This document shows positions 1-10,368 of a stretch of DNA of 64,000 bases, piece after piece. Source of the DNA: Eledone cirrhosa (Eukaryota > Mollusca > Cephalopoda > Octopoda > Eledonidae); assembly GCA_964016885.1 (NCBI GenBank), contig OZ024742.1, positions 12,250,681-12,314,680 of the forward strand, written 5' to 3'. The notes beneath the pieces were generated by a model. The model saw only the letters and a list, made by a program, of their open reading frames with translations. It did no database searches and was not told the origin of the DNA. The translations under genes were made by a program, and so were the position numbers. How positions within the stretch are numbered: position 1 is the stretch's first letter; each line of letters starts with the position of its first letter.

Positions 1-2268
1 CCCAGTTTTCTCGGTCTTTGCTTGACCCAGGATTGCAGCTCGGTGAGTGAGACGAGTCTGGGAAAGGTTCGTCTCACAAACGAGGCCCACACCGGTTGTC
101 CGGTGAGGAATACGTAGAGGTGCCGTAGCCTTAATGCGTTTTTACGCATCATTAGCCACGGCAACCCCAGCCCTCCTTTCGAAGGGTGTTGACAGCAGAT
201 GGATCTCCTCACCATAGGAGCCCGCCTCTTCCAAAGGAATTGGAAGAGCGCGCGCTCCATCTTGGTGAGGGTTTCCCTTGGGCAGGGCACTACGGTCAGG
301 CGGTAGTAGATGACGGACGCTATGTAGGTGTTCGCCACCTCCGCCCGACCTTTCAGGGATAGTTTGCAACTGGCCGACTTCTGGGTCAGTGCAAACACCC
401 TGTTCGTAACCTCCGCCCAGTTTTTCTCCACCTGGAGGTCCGGTCCGAAACAGACCCCGAGCAACTTCACCGGGCCCTCCGTCCAGCGTCCGACGACGCC
501 ATCGGAGGGCATCGGTCTGCCCCTCCACGTGCCGAGTTGCAAACCGATCGACTTGTCCCGGTTCAGCTTAGCCCTTGTGAACTGTTCGTACTCCTCCAGT
601 AAGGTGCCGACCGCCTCGATTTCGGAGGCCGTCGACACCATTACTGTCACGTCATCGGCGTAGGCCGACACCGCTTTCCGCAATCCCGGTTCCAAAGGGA
701 TGCCCTGCAACAACTCCAACTTCCGCAGTAGTTGCTCGAGAGTCAACACATACAGAAGGGAGGAGAGAGGGCACCCTTGTCGGATGGACCGCGCGATTTT
801 GAACGGCTCCGAGAGGTAGCCGTTCACCTTGACCCTAGAGCAGATGCGGCTGCTGTGCATAGCAGTGATCCAGCCCCTGAAAACGGGTCCGAAGCCTGCC
901 GCCGCTAGCACCGCATCCAGGTAACCATGGTCGACCCTATCGAACGCCTTAGATTGATCCAAGTTGATCAGAGCCCCACCAAAGCCGGGTTCGTTCCCAA
1001 CCCTCTCTATGATGTATCGCATAAGGTGGAGGTTGTCATGGATGGACCTGGACGGGATAGCGCATGTCTGCGCATCTCCCACCAGGTTGCCCACGACAAG
1101 CGCCAACCTCTTTGCTAGCACCTTGACCAAAATCTGTAACTCTGTATTTAGCAGAGTTATGGGCCTGAAGTTACTTATTTCGTCCCCCTTGTTCTCGTCC
1201 TTCCTCACTAGCGTGACTACGCCCTTGGTCACAGTACAGGGAATTCTCCCGTTCTGTTGCCAGTTGCAGTAGACCGCCTCGAGGAGATCGGGGAACAAGT
1301 CCGGCATAGCTAGATATAATTCGTAAGGAAGACCATCGAGACCCGGGGATTTGCGTTTGCCGCATTGGCTCAGCACGTCCTCTATCTCAGCGGCCGAAAT
1401 CGGCTCCTCGCAGGACTTCGCCTCCCTGTCCGAGAGGCGCGGCAGGCCGTCGAGGTATGGACCGAAGTCCACGTTCTCAACCGGCTCCCCGCCCCTCCCG
1501 AACAGTCGGGCAAAGTGCCTTTGAAAGGCCTCACACATCTGCTTAGGCTCAAGAATCGCCCGTCCATCCAGGTCTCGCAAAGACCGGATGGTGGATTTAG
1601 TTCCACTGTTGGCCCCTGTCACGCGGGCCCAGCTAACAGCTTTGGTCCCCTCGTTCCCTAGAGCACGTATTTTACTTCGGACAACGCAGCCTTCGTGCTT
1701 CGCGTCGAAAAACTGGCTCAAAGCCGTTCTCGACGCTAGCACTCTGGCCACGTCGCCGCTTCTAATTGCCTCTTCTACTCTATCTATTAGCTCCCTTTCC
1801 TTCCTATTCCTATCCGCAGCTAGAACCTTACTAAATTCTATCGAGACTACTCTAATCTCTCTCTTTAGAGATACCCACCACCTGCTGTTGACGATCGCTC
1901 CAGTCAACCGTTCCTTAACTAACGTACTAATCCGATTCCTGTGGGCTCTACTTGCCGGCAAGGACAAGTTGAGCTTCCAGTAACCGGGGCCCTGTCTATG
2001 AGTTCTGTCAAGGTTGACCATGCAGGTCACTAATTTGTGGTCTGAATAGCCAACCATGCGCATTTTTGGACAACTTAAAAAGTCCTTATCCTTAATTCTA
2101 ACTAAGAACCTATCTAGGTACGACCTAGATGATCCGCTACGATTTGCCCAAGTCCAGGTTGGCGCAGTCGGAAAATCTAGTCGATATCTATCGGCCAGGT
2201 CAAATCGACCGATTAACCCTTTGAGGCTATTACACCCCTCTCTATCGGGGCAGGCCCCTACGTAGTCC
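1..2268 (-). mobile_element. 5'-truncated Tx1/L1-like LINE, copy A
   Basis: Non-LTR retrotransposon fragment in antisense orientation. Its 3' part lies beyond the left edge. Its 5' end stops abruptly at the (TAGA)n tract, inside the endonuclease domain, which is the usual result of incomplete reverse transcription. It is clearly homologous over its whole length to the plus-strand copy at 3337-8347 but diverged enough to be a different copy or subfamily. No target-site duplication can be judged because one end is missing. The Tx1/L1 assignment rests on the endonuclease and RT motif style and should be tested with an RT phylogeny. Confidence 0.9.
1..2268 (-). CDS. LINE ORF2 protein, partial (endonuclease C-terminus + reverse transcriptase)
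   Basis: Read on the minus strand from 2268 to 1, this frame has no stop codon for about 756 codons and runs off the window at its 3' end; it has no start because the element is 5'-truncated. Order of domains: the last part of an APE-type endonuclease ending in the SDH catalytic motif (2037-2045), a basic linker, then reverse transcriptase with an SPGLDG-like motif, LLNTE, FDRVDH (about 928-950), RQGCPLS and the YADD catalytic box (651-662), followed by the thumb region (KLLGV, LKGRAEVAN). The product would nick target DNA and copy the element RNA by target-primed reverse transcription. The uninterrupted frame suggests a recent insertion or a relatively young subfamily, although this copy cannot move because it lacks ORF1 and most of the endonuclease. 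Confidence 0.88.
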
Positions 2269-2270
2269 CA

Positions 2271-2283
2271 GATAGATAGATAT

Positions 2284-2320
<37 letters not shown>

Positions 2321-2394
2321 CCGAGAGATAGATAGAGAGAGGCTAATGGAGGGGGAGAGCTAGGTAGATAGATAGATATAGAGAGAGAGGTAGG

Positions 2395-2429
<35 letters not shown>

Positions 2430-2432
2430 GTC
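2271..2432. repeat. (TAGA)n microsatellite
   Basis: Degenerate tetranucleotide tract of TAGA/GATA units with short GAGA and TATA interruptions, abutting the truncated 5' end of LINE copy A. Confidence 0.95.
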
Positions 2433-2450
2433 ATGATTCTTTATTTAAAT

Positions 2451-2625
2451 AATATTTCTATATTTGGCACAAGGCCAGCAATCACCTAGTACATTACTGG
2501 TACTTTATTTAATCGACCCCGTAAGGATGAAAGTGAAAGTTAACCTCGGCCGGATTTGAACTCAGAATGGCAAGGGCCGTAACTCTATGCGTGAAATCAT
2601 GGCGTCTTATGCTTTACCGATACTT
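2451..2625 (-). mobile_element. tRNA-derived cephalopod-type SINE
   Basis: On the minus strand this carries a pol III B-box-like GAGTTCAAATCC (complement of about 2552-2563), then the body 'aaggttaac..ttcatccttacggggtcgat', then the tail module ending in 'ggccttgtgcc..aaatat' near 2451. The module order matches the tRNA-derived SINEs abundant in octopus and squid. It is a decayed copy: the A-box region near 2600-2620 is weak. It is not a functional tRNA gene. Confidence 0.8.
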
Positions 2626-2629
2626 AGTT

Positions 2630-2631
<2 letters not shown>

Positions 2632-2664
<33 letters not shown>

Positions 2665-2680
2665 AGGATGTGTGTGTGAC
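2632..2680. repeat. (GA)n then short (TG)n
   Basis: About 28 bases of GA dinucleotides followed by 'ggggaggatgtgtgtgtg'. Confidence 0.9.
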
Positions 2681-2810
2681 GAATGTAATGTAGTTGATCT
2701 ACACAGAAATGCAAACGGAACTTCCGGTCAATAAATTTCTCTTCTCTCTGTTTACTGAAGATTTTCTCCGTTTTTATTTATTCATGGTTTATGTCTTTTT
2801 CTGTGTCATT

Positions 2811-2854
2811 ATTGTTGTTGTTGTTGCTGTTGTTGTTGCTGTTGTTGTTGCTGC

Positions 2855-2888
<34 letters not shown>

Positions 2889-3040
2889 GCTGTTGTTGTT
2901 GCTGTTGTTGCTGTTGTTGTTGTTGTTGTTGTTGCTGTTGTTGTTGCTGCTGTTGTTGCTGTTGTTGTTGTTGTTGTTGCTGTTGTTGTTGTTTTTGCTG
3001 TTGTTGCTGTTGTTGTTGTTGCTGTTGTTGTTGTTTTTGC

Positions 3041-3104
<64 letters not shown>

Positions 3105-3181
3105 GCTGTTGCTGTTGTCATTGTCGTTGTCGTTGTTGTTTTTGCTGCAGTTGTTATTGTTGTTGTTGTTGTTGTTGCTGT
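2811..3181. repeat. (GTT)n trinucleotide tract, about 370 bp
   Basis: Nearly uninterrupted TTG/GTT repeat with scattered GCT variants. Frames across it give poly-Val, poly-Leu or, on the other strand, poly-Thr, which are artefacts and not proteins. Confidence 0.97.
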
Positions 3182-3275
3182 ATAATTTGCCTGTTATTCT
3201 TCTCCTCCTCTTCTCAGTACACCATTCTACATATGGTAGATATCACATTATCACACAACATTGTTGTTCTTGTAA

Positions 3276-3276
<1 letters not shown>

Positions 3277-3336
<60 letters not shown>
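3277..3336. repeat. (ATT)n tract at the 5' end of LINE copy B
   Basis: About 20 ATT units ending directly at the first LINE base (gggctaagcgg). The same repeat in the same strand orientation follows the LINE 3' end at 8348. Confidence 0.95.
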
Positions 3337-3423
3337 GGGCTAAGCGGACGTATTTTGCTCGCTCACAGTAAGTCGCTTTATTTGCCTGTTTAAATTATTT
3401 GTTGTTAAATATTTCTTGTTGTG

Positions 3424-3497
3424 TAAGGGATATAAGCCCTTAGACTTTGCCCCGTGAAGGGGAAAGTATAATATTTGGGCCTTTTGGCCTAAATATT
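3424..3497 (+). promoter_or_regulatory. three consecutive stem-loops in the LINE 5' UTR
   Basis: Three hairpins follow one another: TAAGGG/CCCTTA (3424-3429 with 3437-3442), CCCC-GTGAA-GGGG (3450-3462), and a fully paired 12-bp stem with a TTTT loop (3470-3481 with 3486-3497, one G-U pair). The role is unknown; candidates are an internal promoter, RT/ORF1 binding or translation control. Confidence 0.6.
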
Positions 3498-3697
3498 TGA
3501 ACTTTTTTTACATGTTAAAAAATTTACGAAGAAAAAAAAACATGGCTGAGCCACGCCCCCAGCGATATGTCGGCTGTCGTGCGACGACGACGTAGAAGTT
3601 GAGAGGAGTGCTACAGCGAAATTAACACAGTGATAACACAAACACCACCACAAACAAGGTAAACAGAGACACCAATGATACCAATAAGAACTCTAAT

Positions 3698-5299
3698 TTG
3701 AAAAAAATGACAGTAACAGCGACAACGAAAATACAGATAAAAAAAAATAACAAATACAACAACAATATCAACACCACTAACATGAAAACAAATAGCGACA
3801 AAACCAACAGCAACAATACCAACTGCACCGAGAACAACGGTGGCAGCAAAGACAACAATGATAACAGCGACAGTGCTAACAACAACACCAACAATAACAA
3901 CGTCAACAACACCCCCAACGAAAACCAGAAGAACACTTTCGCTGCGGCAGCAGCAAAAAAGAGGCCATGCTTCAACATGGACCTCTCAAACAAAGATGAA
4001 AAGTTGGCCCAGGCATGGAAGCTCATCAAGCAAGAGCAAACTTGGGCCAACTTAACTGTCCCGGTAGAAGCTATTAAGGCAGTGGAGCGCAAAACGGTGC
4101 ATTATAGATGCATCTCAGCACAGACCAAAAGGGAAGCGTTAATCCCACAAGAAGATATAGAAGTCGCGCTTCTGGGATGTGTGATTGTGGAGGGGACGGA
4201 TACAGTCCCTATAGAAGTGACCAGAACGGCCAGAGAGGAATGGTCCGGGGTTGACCTGGAGATCCTTCTCCAGATCATGCCCGAGAATGTGAAGACAATC
4301 CCGGACCACATCCGCCTTCAGAATGGGACTGTCATTCACATTATGACCGAAGGCAAAAGGCCGCAGTGTTTTGTTTGTGGGGAAAAACCCATTTACGAGC
4401 CTTCTGTCCTCAACTGCTGAAAGAGGCAAGGGGTCGAAAGGCTCCACTGCTGCCGACGCCGGGGCGAGGACAACAACCAACACCTGCACCGGCAAAACCA
4501 CCAACAACAACACCAATAGAAAAAACACCACCAACATTGACCACCCAAGGGGGAAACGAGGAAAGCTGTCAAATTCCCCCTCCCCCCCAAAATACACACA
4601 CCAATAAAACCTTAAACATACATACAAACACACTTACAGACACAGATCCCTCATCTACCAGTAGTGAAGATGAGGGAAATCCCAAATCCCCCAAAATACA
4701 AAAAAGGAAACACAAAAAAAGAAAAAAATCAACAAAGCACAAAAGCACCCACAATAAAAAACGCAGTCACCACCCACGCAAACATCTCTCCAATAACACC
4801 AACATCAACACCACCATCACCATCACCAGAATCCCCCAAACGAAAACAACCGAAACAGACGCAAGAACAAATATACACGCAAACATCTGAAATCACAGAC
4901 ATCGCTCTCACAACAAACACAGATACAACCGAAACAACACCACCAAAACCATCACCACCACAGCCACGCAAACAAATAAAATCACACCAACAAAACATAC
5001 AAAACTTCGTACTCGTCAGGAGGGCCAACAAGGAACTGATGGCCCTCGTAGCACGAAGTGAAAATATACAAAAAGTGGGGGAAATGTTTAAATCGAGCAT
5101 ATTTCGCGTGCCGGAAGATTTGGTTCTGGTGCGAATGTCGCTCGACATATTCAAAGAAATACGAGACAGCTTTCCTCCGGACGTGGGAACCCCGAACGTA
5201 AAACCCACTTCAAGACTTTTAAAGGGGTTCCCAAAAGAAATCCCACTAACAATGGAGGTCGAACAACCCGACCTTCACAAGAGCCCGGAAGGTAAGTAA
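3698..5299 (+). pseudogene. LINE ORF1 (gag-like, CCHC zinc knuckle), frameshifted
   Basis: ORF1 proteins of this LINE group bind the element RNA. The N-terminal third is an Asn/Thr-rich low-complexity region, followed by a conserved-looking domain (from about 3970, 'KRPCFNMDLSNKDEKLAQAW') and a CCHC zinc knuckle of form C-x2-C-x4-H-x4-C at 4367-4407. The knuckle is split by a one-base frameshift in the A-run at 4383-4387: the first two Cys are in one frame, His and the last Cys in another. After it come a Lys/Arg-rich stretch and a Pro/Thr-rich region. A second frame change lies between about 4780 and 4890, returning to the original frame, which ends at the TAA before 5300. The ATG at 3698 is the first in the main frame; upstream in-frame codons also look Asn/Thr-rich, so the true start is uncertain. 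Confidence 0.8.
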
Positions 5300-5329
5300 A
5301 CCTCCTCTCTCTCTGTTTAACCTGCCAAC

Positions 5330-8077
5330 ATGGCCGTATTAAGAGTAGGATGTTTAAATGTTCGAGGCCTGGGATCGTCCTGGAAGCAGGGTCACCTGCT
5401 CAATGACCTCAGGTCTCTAGAAATGGATGTAATTGCCGTCAGCGAGACCAGGATTTCCGACACGCGCGAACTAGCCTACATTTTCGACGACTATCAGATC
5501 TTTGCATCTGTTAGCCAGCCGGGAATAGGAGGCGGGGTGGCAGTGCTGTTTAGGAAAGGCCTGGATCTCGATGTAAGGTCGATCTTCCGGGACCCGGACG
5601 GGAAGTTGGTGGTCCTGGACGTGAACAATAATGAAGGTGGTGCCTTTAAACTGGTGGCCGTCTATGCTCCTACTGGGGCAGGACGGCCGGACTTCTTTAG
5701 ACGCCTGGAAGCCTTTCTGGGTACCTCTCGCCCTTTACTGTTAGCGGGGGACTGGAACGGCATCTTAGACGCATGCTGGGACTGTGTGGGAGTATCCGAT
5801 AGGAGCGGGGAGTGCAAAAGCCTCAAGAACCTGATCAGCCAGTCCAACTGTCTGACAGGTACCGACTAGATTTCACTAATGCGCCAGTGTGGACCTGGGC
5901 TAACCGCATAGGATCATCTAGATGGTGGCGGACTTCAGTCTCTACCTCGATGGCTTGCCGCAACTCTCGACGGCTGACGCTGGGCGCTGCGAAAGGCCAA
6001 TTACTTCAGCCGAGATTCAGGATGCCCTTGTAGGCCTCATGAGGCGCAACTCATCCGATTTGGATGATCTGCCCTACGATCTTTACGTAAATATGCCAGA
6101 CTTGTTCTCCAATCTCCTCGAAGCGCTCTACTGCAACTGGCAGAAAAACGGGAGTATTCCCAGTTCTGTGAGCCGGGGCGTAGTGACGCTGATAAGGAAA
6201 GAAGAGAACAAGAGAGACACATTAGACAATTTCAGGGCCTTAACTCTGCTCAACACAGAGTTTAAGATTTTGGCCAGGGTGTTAGCGAAGAGGTTGGCGC
6301 TTGTCGTCGGGGATTTGGTTGGGGAGGCGCAAACTTGCGCAATCCCAACCAGGTCCATACACGACAACCTCCACCTAATGCGATACATCATCGAGAGGGT
6401 AGGGTGTAAACCTGGCTTCGGTGGGGCTCTGATCTATTTAGATCAATCGAAAGCATTCGATAGGGTCGACCATCGGTACCTGGAGGCTGTCCTCAAGGCG
6501 GCTGCCTTCGGCCCCGTCTTCAGAAGCTGGATCGCTGCAATGCACAGCGGCACCTGCTCGATGGTCAAAATTAATGGCCACCTCTCGGAACCGTTTCAGG
6601 TCTCCCGATCGGTCCGTCAAGGGTGCCCTCTCTCCTCTCTTCTGTATTGACTCTCGAGCCTTTACTGCAGAAGCTGGAGCTGTTGCAGGGCATCCCGCTC
6701 GAACCGGGACGCGGAAAGGCTGTGTCGGCTTATGCGGACGATATCACCGTGATGGTGTCGGACACCTCAGAAATGGAGGTGGTCGGCAACTTATTGGAGG
6801 AATATGAAAGGTTGACGGTAGCAAAACTTAACCCGGAAAAGTCAGTGGACTTGCAACTCGGCACCAGGAGAGGCAAGTCCATGCCGTCCAACAGCGTCGT
6901 TAGGCGCTGGACGGACGGACCGGTAAAGTTGCTAGGGGTTTGGATAAGAATTGAGACGAGGTGACGGGCAGGGTAGTCAGTCTCACCCAGAAATGGGCTG
7001 GGATGAAGCTATCACTGAAAGGTCGGGCGGAGGTGGCGAACGCGTACATCGTGTCCGTCATCTACTACCGTCTGACTGTCGTCTCTTGCCCCGTTCGCGC
7101 CTCGCCATCTTGGAGCGGCTCCTCTTCAAATTCTTGTGGAGGAGTCAAGTTCCGCTGGTGAGGCGGTCTATCTGCTGCCAGCACCCTCTACGTGGAGGGC
7201 TGGGCATGCCGTGGCTAATGATGCGCAGGCACGCGATGAGGTTGCGGCATCTCCAGATATTCTGCCTAAACGGTGAACAGGTGTGGTCGCCGTTTGTCAG
7301 ACGGGCCTTTCCGCAGCTCGTTTCTTTGACTGAGTTGCAGTCCTGGGTCAAGAAGAGACCGAGACTGGTGACTGGCATCTGGAATGTTGCCAGGCACTCA
7401 CTGGCCTCTACCAGGCGAGCAATGCGGTCAGTGGAACTTCCACTCTCGAGTTCTATAGAGGATTAGTGGTGGGCAAGTGCGACGACGCACTCGGAGAGGC
7501 TCTGGGAGTCAACGAAGTCGAACTAACCAGTCTGTACCGGAGGACTTTCGCGCCTGGGACTATGGATAATTTCCAAAAATCCCTCGCTTGGCAGTGCTAC
7601 CGGGGGGCACTACCGGTTCGAGATAAACTCTACAGGCACGGAAGTGCTGTCAGACGGACCTGCCCGAGATGCGCGCAGAGCGACGAAACCGTTCTGCACG
7701 CACTCGTCCAGTGTCCGTGCACTACTGACTTGTGGAGTTATGTTGAACAGCTGTTGTCGCGTGTAGAACAGATCCGGCTATCGGCCGAGTCCATAGTGAA
7801 GATCGACCCGCCGCCTTCTTTTTGCCAGGAAGGGCAGGCAATTTTCCTCTGTCTGGTGGCAGTAGCGAAAGAGGTTGTATGGTGGACGAGGTTGAAAGGA
7901 CTGAAGACAGACACTTTTCTCTTCGGCCAATCCCTCATCAACGTTTTCAAGTTTCACTTGGAAAGGAAGGTGAGGGTGGAGAGAGAAGTGCTGCCCCCCA
8001 GTACATTTGCTGAAAGGTGGGTGAATGTGGCGAGAATGGCCCGTGTGAGTGGGTCTACTCTGGTCATGCGGCTGTAG
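5330..8077 (+). pseudogene. LINE ORF2 (APE endonuclease + reverse transcriptase), multiply broken
   Basis: Starts at ATG 5330, 28 bases after the ORF1 stop. The endonuclease shows LNVRGL, the SET catalytic Glu, YAPT and GDWN. A frameshift near 5855 leads to a stop at 5867-5869. A deletion of about 650 bp relative to copy A (breakpoint 5922-5927) removes the end of the endonuclease, including the SDH motif, and the linker. RT continues with LLNTEFK, FDRVDH (6456-6473), RQGCPLS, a 4-base deletion and frameshift near 6648, then YADD (6731-6742). Further frameshifts lie near 6945, 7090 and 7435. The last open segment contains C-x2-C (7661-7672) with HALVQC (7697-7714), the Cys-His motif common at the C-terminus of L1/Tx1-type ORF2, and ends at 8077. 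Confidence 0.88.
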
Positions 8078-8323
8078 GTAGGTAAATTTGAAGAGGAGAG
8101 GGGTGCCCTTCCAGGGTTCTCTCGAAGCGTCGGGTCGTTCAGGACTGGTGGGGTACCTGAGCGAACCCTAGGTGGTCATCCCCCCTATTGGGGAATGTTT
8201 TCTTGTAATTTTCTTGTTACTTTATTGTTACTTTGTTATTGTTACTTTGTTTATTCATATTGTTTACTCGATTTTTCTGTAAATCCCCACTGTCCCAGTC
8301 TTTTGTATTGTCCCCTATATGTC

Positions 8324-8342
8324 GGGCCTTGTGGCCAATAAA
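8324..8342 (+). promoter_or_regulatory. LINE 3'-terminal stem-loop and AATAAA
   Basis: GGCC-TTGT-GGCC hairpin (8325-8336) immediately followed by AATAAA (8337-8342), then the (ATT)n tail. Such terminal hairpins are recognised by the RT in stringent-type LINEs. The same 13-base core occurs with one change in the 5' UTR at 3477-3489. Confidence 0.65.
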
Positions 8343-8347
8343 TGAAA

Positions 8348-8992
8348 TCATTATTATTATTATTATTATTATTATTTTCTTCTTCTTTTTCTTCTTCTTT
8401 TTCTTCTTCTTCTTCTTCTTCTTCTTTTTCTTCTTCTTTTTCTTCTTCTTTTTCTTCTTCTTTTTCTTCTTATTTTCTTCTTATTTTTCTTCTTCTTCTT
8501 CTTCTTTTCTTATTCTTGTTCTTCTTCTTCTTTTTTTCTTCTTCTTCTTCTTCTTTTCTTCTTCTTCTTCTTCTTTTTCTTTTCTTCTTCTTCTTCTTCT
8601 TCTTCTTCTTTTTCTTCTTATTCTTCTTATTATTATTATTATTCATCTTCTTCTTTTCTTCTTCTTCTTCTTCTTCTTCTTCTTCTTCTTCTTCTTTTCT
8701 TCTTCTTCTTCTTCCACTTCTTCTTCTCCTTCTCCTTCATCTTCTTTTCTTCTTCTTCTTCTTCTTCTTCTTCTTCTTCTTCTTCTTCTTCTTCTTTCTT
8801 CTTCTACTACTACTTCTTCTTCTTCTTCTTTTCTTCTTCTTCTTCTTCTTCTTCTTCTTCTTCTTCTTCTTCTTCTTCAACTTCCTCTTCTTCATCTTCT
8901 TCTTCTTTCTTCTTCTTCTTCTTCTTCTTCTTCTTCATCATTTTCTTCTTCTTCTTCTTCTTCTTCTTCTTCTTCTTCTTCTATAATTTTGC
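8348..8992. repeat. (ATT)n followed by about 615 bp of (TTC)n
   Basis: A short (ATT)n tail (8348-8376) changes to a long polypyrimidine TTC/CTT tract with a few ATT, CTACTA and TCA interruptions. Translated frames are poly-Phe, poly-Leu, poly-Ser or poly-Glu and are artefacts. Confidence 0.97.
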
Positions 8993-9017
8993 CTTCTTCC
9001 ATATTACACCTCTTCCT

Positions 9018-9149
9018 TACGAGTCTCATCACCACCACTGTTATCATCACCACCACCATCACCAACACTGTCACAACACCACCACTGTCATCATCATCAT
9101 CATCTTCATCACCAACAACATCATTGCCACCATCACCTACACCACCACC

Positions 9150-9180
<31 letters not shown>

Positions 9181-9335
9181 GCAGCACCACCATAACCAAT
9201 ATCACCACCACCACCACCAGCACCACCACCACCACCAGCACCCCCCCACATCCACCCCCCACCCCACCACCATCACCATCCCATCCCCCCATCACCACCC
9301 CATCCCCCCATCACCACCACCACCACCACCATCAT
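9018..9335. repeat. (CAC/CAT)n trinucleotide tract
   Basis: ACC, ATC and CAC units with runs of C near 9240-9310. The stretch 9336-9512 after it is unique sequence with nothing recognisable. Confidence 0.95.
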
Positions 9336-9512
9336 CGTGTAGTCTATATTTCAGTAACGTATGTTGTTTTCCTAGTTCAGTGTTCCGGAAATTGTTTATG
9401 AAGAAATGAAGCCAAGTGTTGTTTAGTTGTACAATGGAAGACGACTGTCTTGGGTCACTACTGCCGTCCAACATGGCCACCAACACTGCTGGCTTAATTA
9501 AAACATCTTAAA

Positions 9513-9842
9513 CACACACTCCCATACACACATACACACATGATCAACACCATACACACACACTCAACACACACAGCACCGTACACACACACACTCAACA
9601 CACAGCACCATACACACACACACTCACATACACACACACCCACACTATCAAGACCATACACACACACACTTAACACACACAGCACTGTACACACACACAC
9701 ACACACTCACACTATCAACACCATACACACACACACACTCAACATACACAGCACCGTACACACACACACTCAATACACACAGCACCGTACACACACACAC
9801 ACACTCAATACACACATCACCGTACACACACACACACTCATA
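9513..9842. repeat. CA-rich minisatellite
   Basis: Imperfect units of roughly 40-50 bases built from 'caccatacacacac' and 'actcaacacacacag', repeated about seven times. Frames through it give His-Thr strings and are not proteins. Confidence 0.9.
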
Positions 9843-9929
9843 CGTTCAACAACGTATACATCCCACCATTTCTCTCAATCATACACAGAACCTAACAAAT
9901 ACTGATATATATATATCTATATATATATT

Positions 9930-10209
9930 TTTTTTTTTTTTATTAAAATAACAGATTAAAGCTTAAGCAAAGAATCGCTGCTTTCACCCTTAACGGGGTC
10001 TTCTGAAACCAACAAAGTCAATCTGTGAACGCAGAAGTGAATATTTCAAAAAACGTTGCAACCGGAGGAAGACAGGAAGACGATACTTTGGTTCGTGGAA
10101 ACGTTACCTGGCAAAGAACGGGAAAAAAGAATATAATACGTCATTATTTGGAGCAGTGAAAAACAATTACACGAAAAGACAAACCACGTTTATGGTATAA
10201 AAGAAGTCT
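9930..10209 (-). repeat. inverted PLE pseudo-LTR fragment
   Basis: Reverse complement of the pseudo-LTR from its 'gacttcttttatacc' start to just after its AATAAA. On the minus strand it ends in an A-run (complement of the T-run at 9929-9940), as if the copy derived from a polyadenylated transcript. Confidence 0.88.
9952..10025 (-). ncRNA. hammerhead-type ribozyme motif in inverted pseudo-LTR
   Basis: Same fold as the copy at 13872-13945. Stem I proximal pairs here are GUUU with AAGC, where a G-U wobble replaces an A-U pair, so the helix is kept despite a base change. Box 1 is CAGAAGA, with A instead of the usual U at core position 4; box 2 is GAAA. Confidence 0.68.
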
Positions 10210-10368
10210 TCGGTTTCCTAGTTAGAATTTTAGTCTACGACTTCAGTTATACCATTTACGTGGTTTTGTCTTTGCGTGCAATTGTTCTCCCCGCTCCACA
10301 TATGACGTATTATCTTCGTTTTTCCGTTCATTGCCAGAGAATGTCTCTATGAACCACCTAAAAGAACA
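10207..10368 (+). repeat. partial, divergent PLE pseudo-LTR
   Basis: Matches the first 150-160 bases of the pseudo-LTR at 13648 ('cggtttcc.agttagaatttt' onward) with many substitutions, and is cut off where the next copy starts. It looks older than the other copies. Confidence 0.8.

Larger units (their letters stand above)
3337..8347 (+). mobile_element. Tx1/L1-like LINE, copy B (near full length, inactive)
   Basis: A two-ORF non-LTR retrotransposon of about 5.0 kb: structured 5' UTR (3337-3697), ORF1 (3698-5299), a 28-base gap, ORF2 (5330-8077), a 3' UTR of about 260 bases with a terminal stem-loop and AATAAA, and an (ATT)n tail. Both ORFs carry several frameshifts, and an internal deletion of about 650 bp joins the endonuclease to the RT linker (near 5922-5927), so the copy is dead. 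Classification as Tx1/L1-like follows from a CCHC-type ORF1, the 'LNVRGL' and 'YAPT..GDWN' endonuclease motifs, and RT and C-terminal motif style. Confidence 0.9.

Noticed and set aside
328..2265. Several plus-strand frames of 63-131 codons
   Set aside because: They lie antisense to the continuous minus-strand LINE ORF2 with its full set of RT motifs.
2694..3393. Long frames encoding poly-Val, poly-Leu or poly-Thr
   Set aside because: They are translations of the (GTT)n and (ATT)n tracts in every phase; no non-repetitive domain is present.
8233..9251. Frames of 119-320 codons rich in Phe, Ser, Leu, Glu or Gly
   Set aside because: Artefacts of (TTC)n and (CAC)n microsatellites.
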